This document shows, in pieces, positions 14,463 through 14,950 of a stretch of DNA of 14,950 bases. Numbering within the stretch: position 1 is the stretch's first letter; every line of letters begins with the position of its first letter. The stretch comes from an uncultured Clostridia bacterium. Its GTDB lineage: Bacteria; Bacillota; Clostridia; Christensenellales; UBA1242. The DNA is taken from contig CAKVCF010000005.1 in the NCBI GenBank assembly GCA_934725795.1, positions 1-14,950 of the forward strand, in the 5' to 3' direction. The position numbers and the translations under genes are program-made. The notes under the pieces were generated by a model, which was not told the origin of the DNA, made no database searches, and was given only the letters and a program-made list of their open reading frames with translations.

Positions 14463-14950
14463 ATGAAAGTATTATTATCATGGATTAATGATTATGTAGA
14501 CACTTCAAACATAGAGTTAAAAACTTTGGTTAAAGGTTTAACCGATGCTGGTTTTGAAGTAGAAGAAGTTATTGATAAGTCTGCAGGGCTTGACCATGTG
14601 GTTGTTGCAAATATCACTGAAATAACTCGCCACCCCAATGCAGACAAATTGGTTGTTTGTCAATGCACATATGGATTTGGCAAAACACAAATTGTAACAC
14701 ATGCAACAAATATGAAAGTTGGCGACAATGTTGCTTTGGCACTTGACGGAGCAAATTTACCTTGTGGTGCTTGCATCAAAAATGGTGAACTTCGTGGTGT
14801 AGCCAGCAATGGTATGTTCTGCGGTGGAGATGAATTAGGCATTAACGACAGCATTTACCCAGGTGCAAGTGTTGACGGCTTGTTAATATTAGCACCAGAT
14901 TGTGTGCCAGGCACACCAGTGGCAGAAGTGCTTGGTTTAAACGAAGTTGT
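14463..14950 (+). CDS. pheT: Phenylalanyl-tRNA synthetase beta subunit, N-terminal part
   Basis: The first 162 codons are present; the gene runs off the right edge (family length about 800). MKVLLSWINDYVD is the standard N-terminus. Residues about 42-155 form the EMAP II-like tRNA-binding domain (HPNADKLVVCQC and LRGVASNGMFCGGDELGI), matching the family pattern HPNADKLxxCxV and LRGVxSxGMLCSxxELG. The beta subunit binds tRNA and carries the editing site for mischarged Tyr-tRNA, which lies beyond the window. The ATG has AAGGAG (14451-14456) upstream. It is co-transcribed with pheS under the Phe T-box unless the structured gap attenuates it. Confidence 0.96.
   Translation, partial: MKVLLSWINDYVDTSNIELKTLVKGLTDAGFEVEEVIDKSAGLDHVVVANITEITRHPNADKLVVCQCTYGFGKTQIVTHATNMKVGDNVALALDGANLPCGACIKNGELRGVASNGMFCGGDELGINDSIYPGASVDGLLILAPDCVPGTPVAEVLGLNEV

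Noticed and set aside
1..14950. CRISPR arrays, transposases, phage or toxin-antitoxin modules
   Set aside because: No regularly spaced repeats, DDE/tyrosine recombinase motifs, capsid or terminase signatures, or paired small toxin/antitoxin genes could be supported.

Overview
The window is AT-rich chromosomal DNA from a bacterium of the Bacillota, probably an uncultured clostridial or related small-genome lineage. The evidence is two T-box riboswitches, near-perfect sigma-A promoters (TTGAC-/TATAAT with 16-17 nt spacers), strong AGGAG-type ribosome binding sites, two DUF1540 motifs in one protein and a homodimer-type glycyl-tRNA synthetase with a zinc ribbon. Reading UGA as a stop and UGG as Trp gives intact proteins, so the standard bacterial code applies. 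The exact lineage cannot be fixed from sequence alone.

Layout, left to right. Positions 1-374 (minus strand) hold the start of a HAD-type phosphatase gene that runs off the left edge and is broken by an in-frame TAA inside its catalytic DxDxT motif. Positions 375-936 hold a tRNA-Ser(GGA) gene with its terminator, plus a second terminator fused to a 16-nt copy of the tRNA 3' end; the roughly 280 bp between the copies is palindrome-rich and non-coding. leuS (937-3345, minus) has its own promoter and no T-box. A DUF1540 protein (minus) is divergent from a three-gene plus-strand operon: a small unknown protein overlapping rplI (bL9), then rplI, then a two-helix membrane protein with a C-terminal zinc ribbon. 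A bidirectional terminator follows. A glycine-type T-box (minus, about 7132-7331) then controls a 65-residue membrane protein followed by glyS. A 1703-residue coiled-coil protein of unknown function (7390-12501, minus) comes next, with a palindrome inside its promoter. A phenylalanine T-box (plus, about 12805-13176) precedes pheS and the first 162 codons of pheT, which runs off the right edge.

Functionally this is a translation neighbourhood: three aminoacyl-tRNA synthetases (Leu, Gly, Phe), a serine tRNA and a ribosomal protein. The Gly and Phe units are under uncharged-tRNA sensing. The T-box NCCA-binding bases agree with the assignments: TGGA for a U73 tRNA such as tRNA-Gly, and TGGT for A73 tRNA-Phe.

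The least ordinary signals are these: (1) the last ten codons of pheS recur twice more before pheT, each still ending in a stop and differing mostly at synonymous positions; (2) the tRNA-Ser 3' end and terminator are duplicated around a small insert; both patterns resemble scars of elements that integrate at gene 3' ends; (3) the giant coiled-coil protein with a central hydrophobic segment and no signal peptide; (4) LeuS with altered editing-loop and KMSKS residues. No CRISPR array, transposase, phage gene or recognised defence system is visible.
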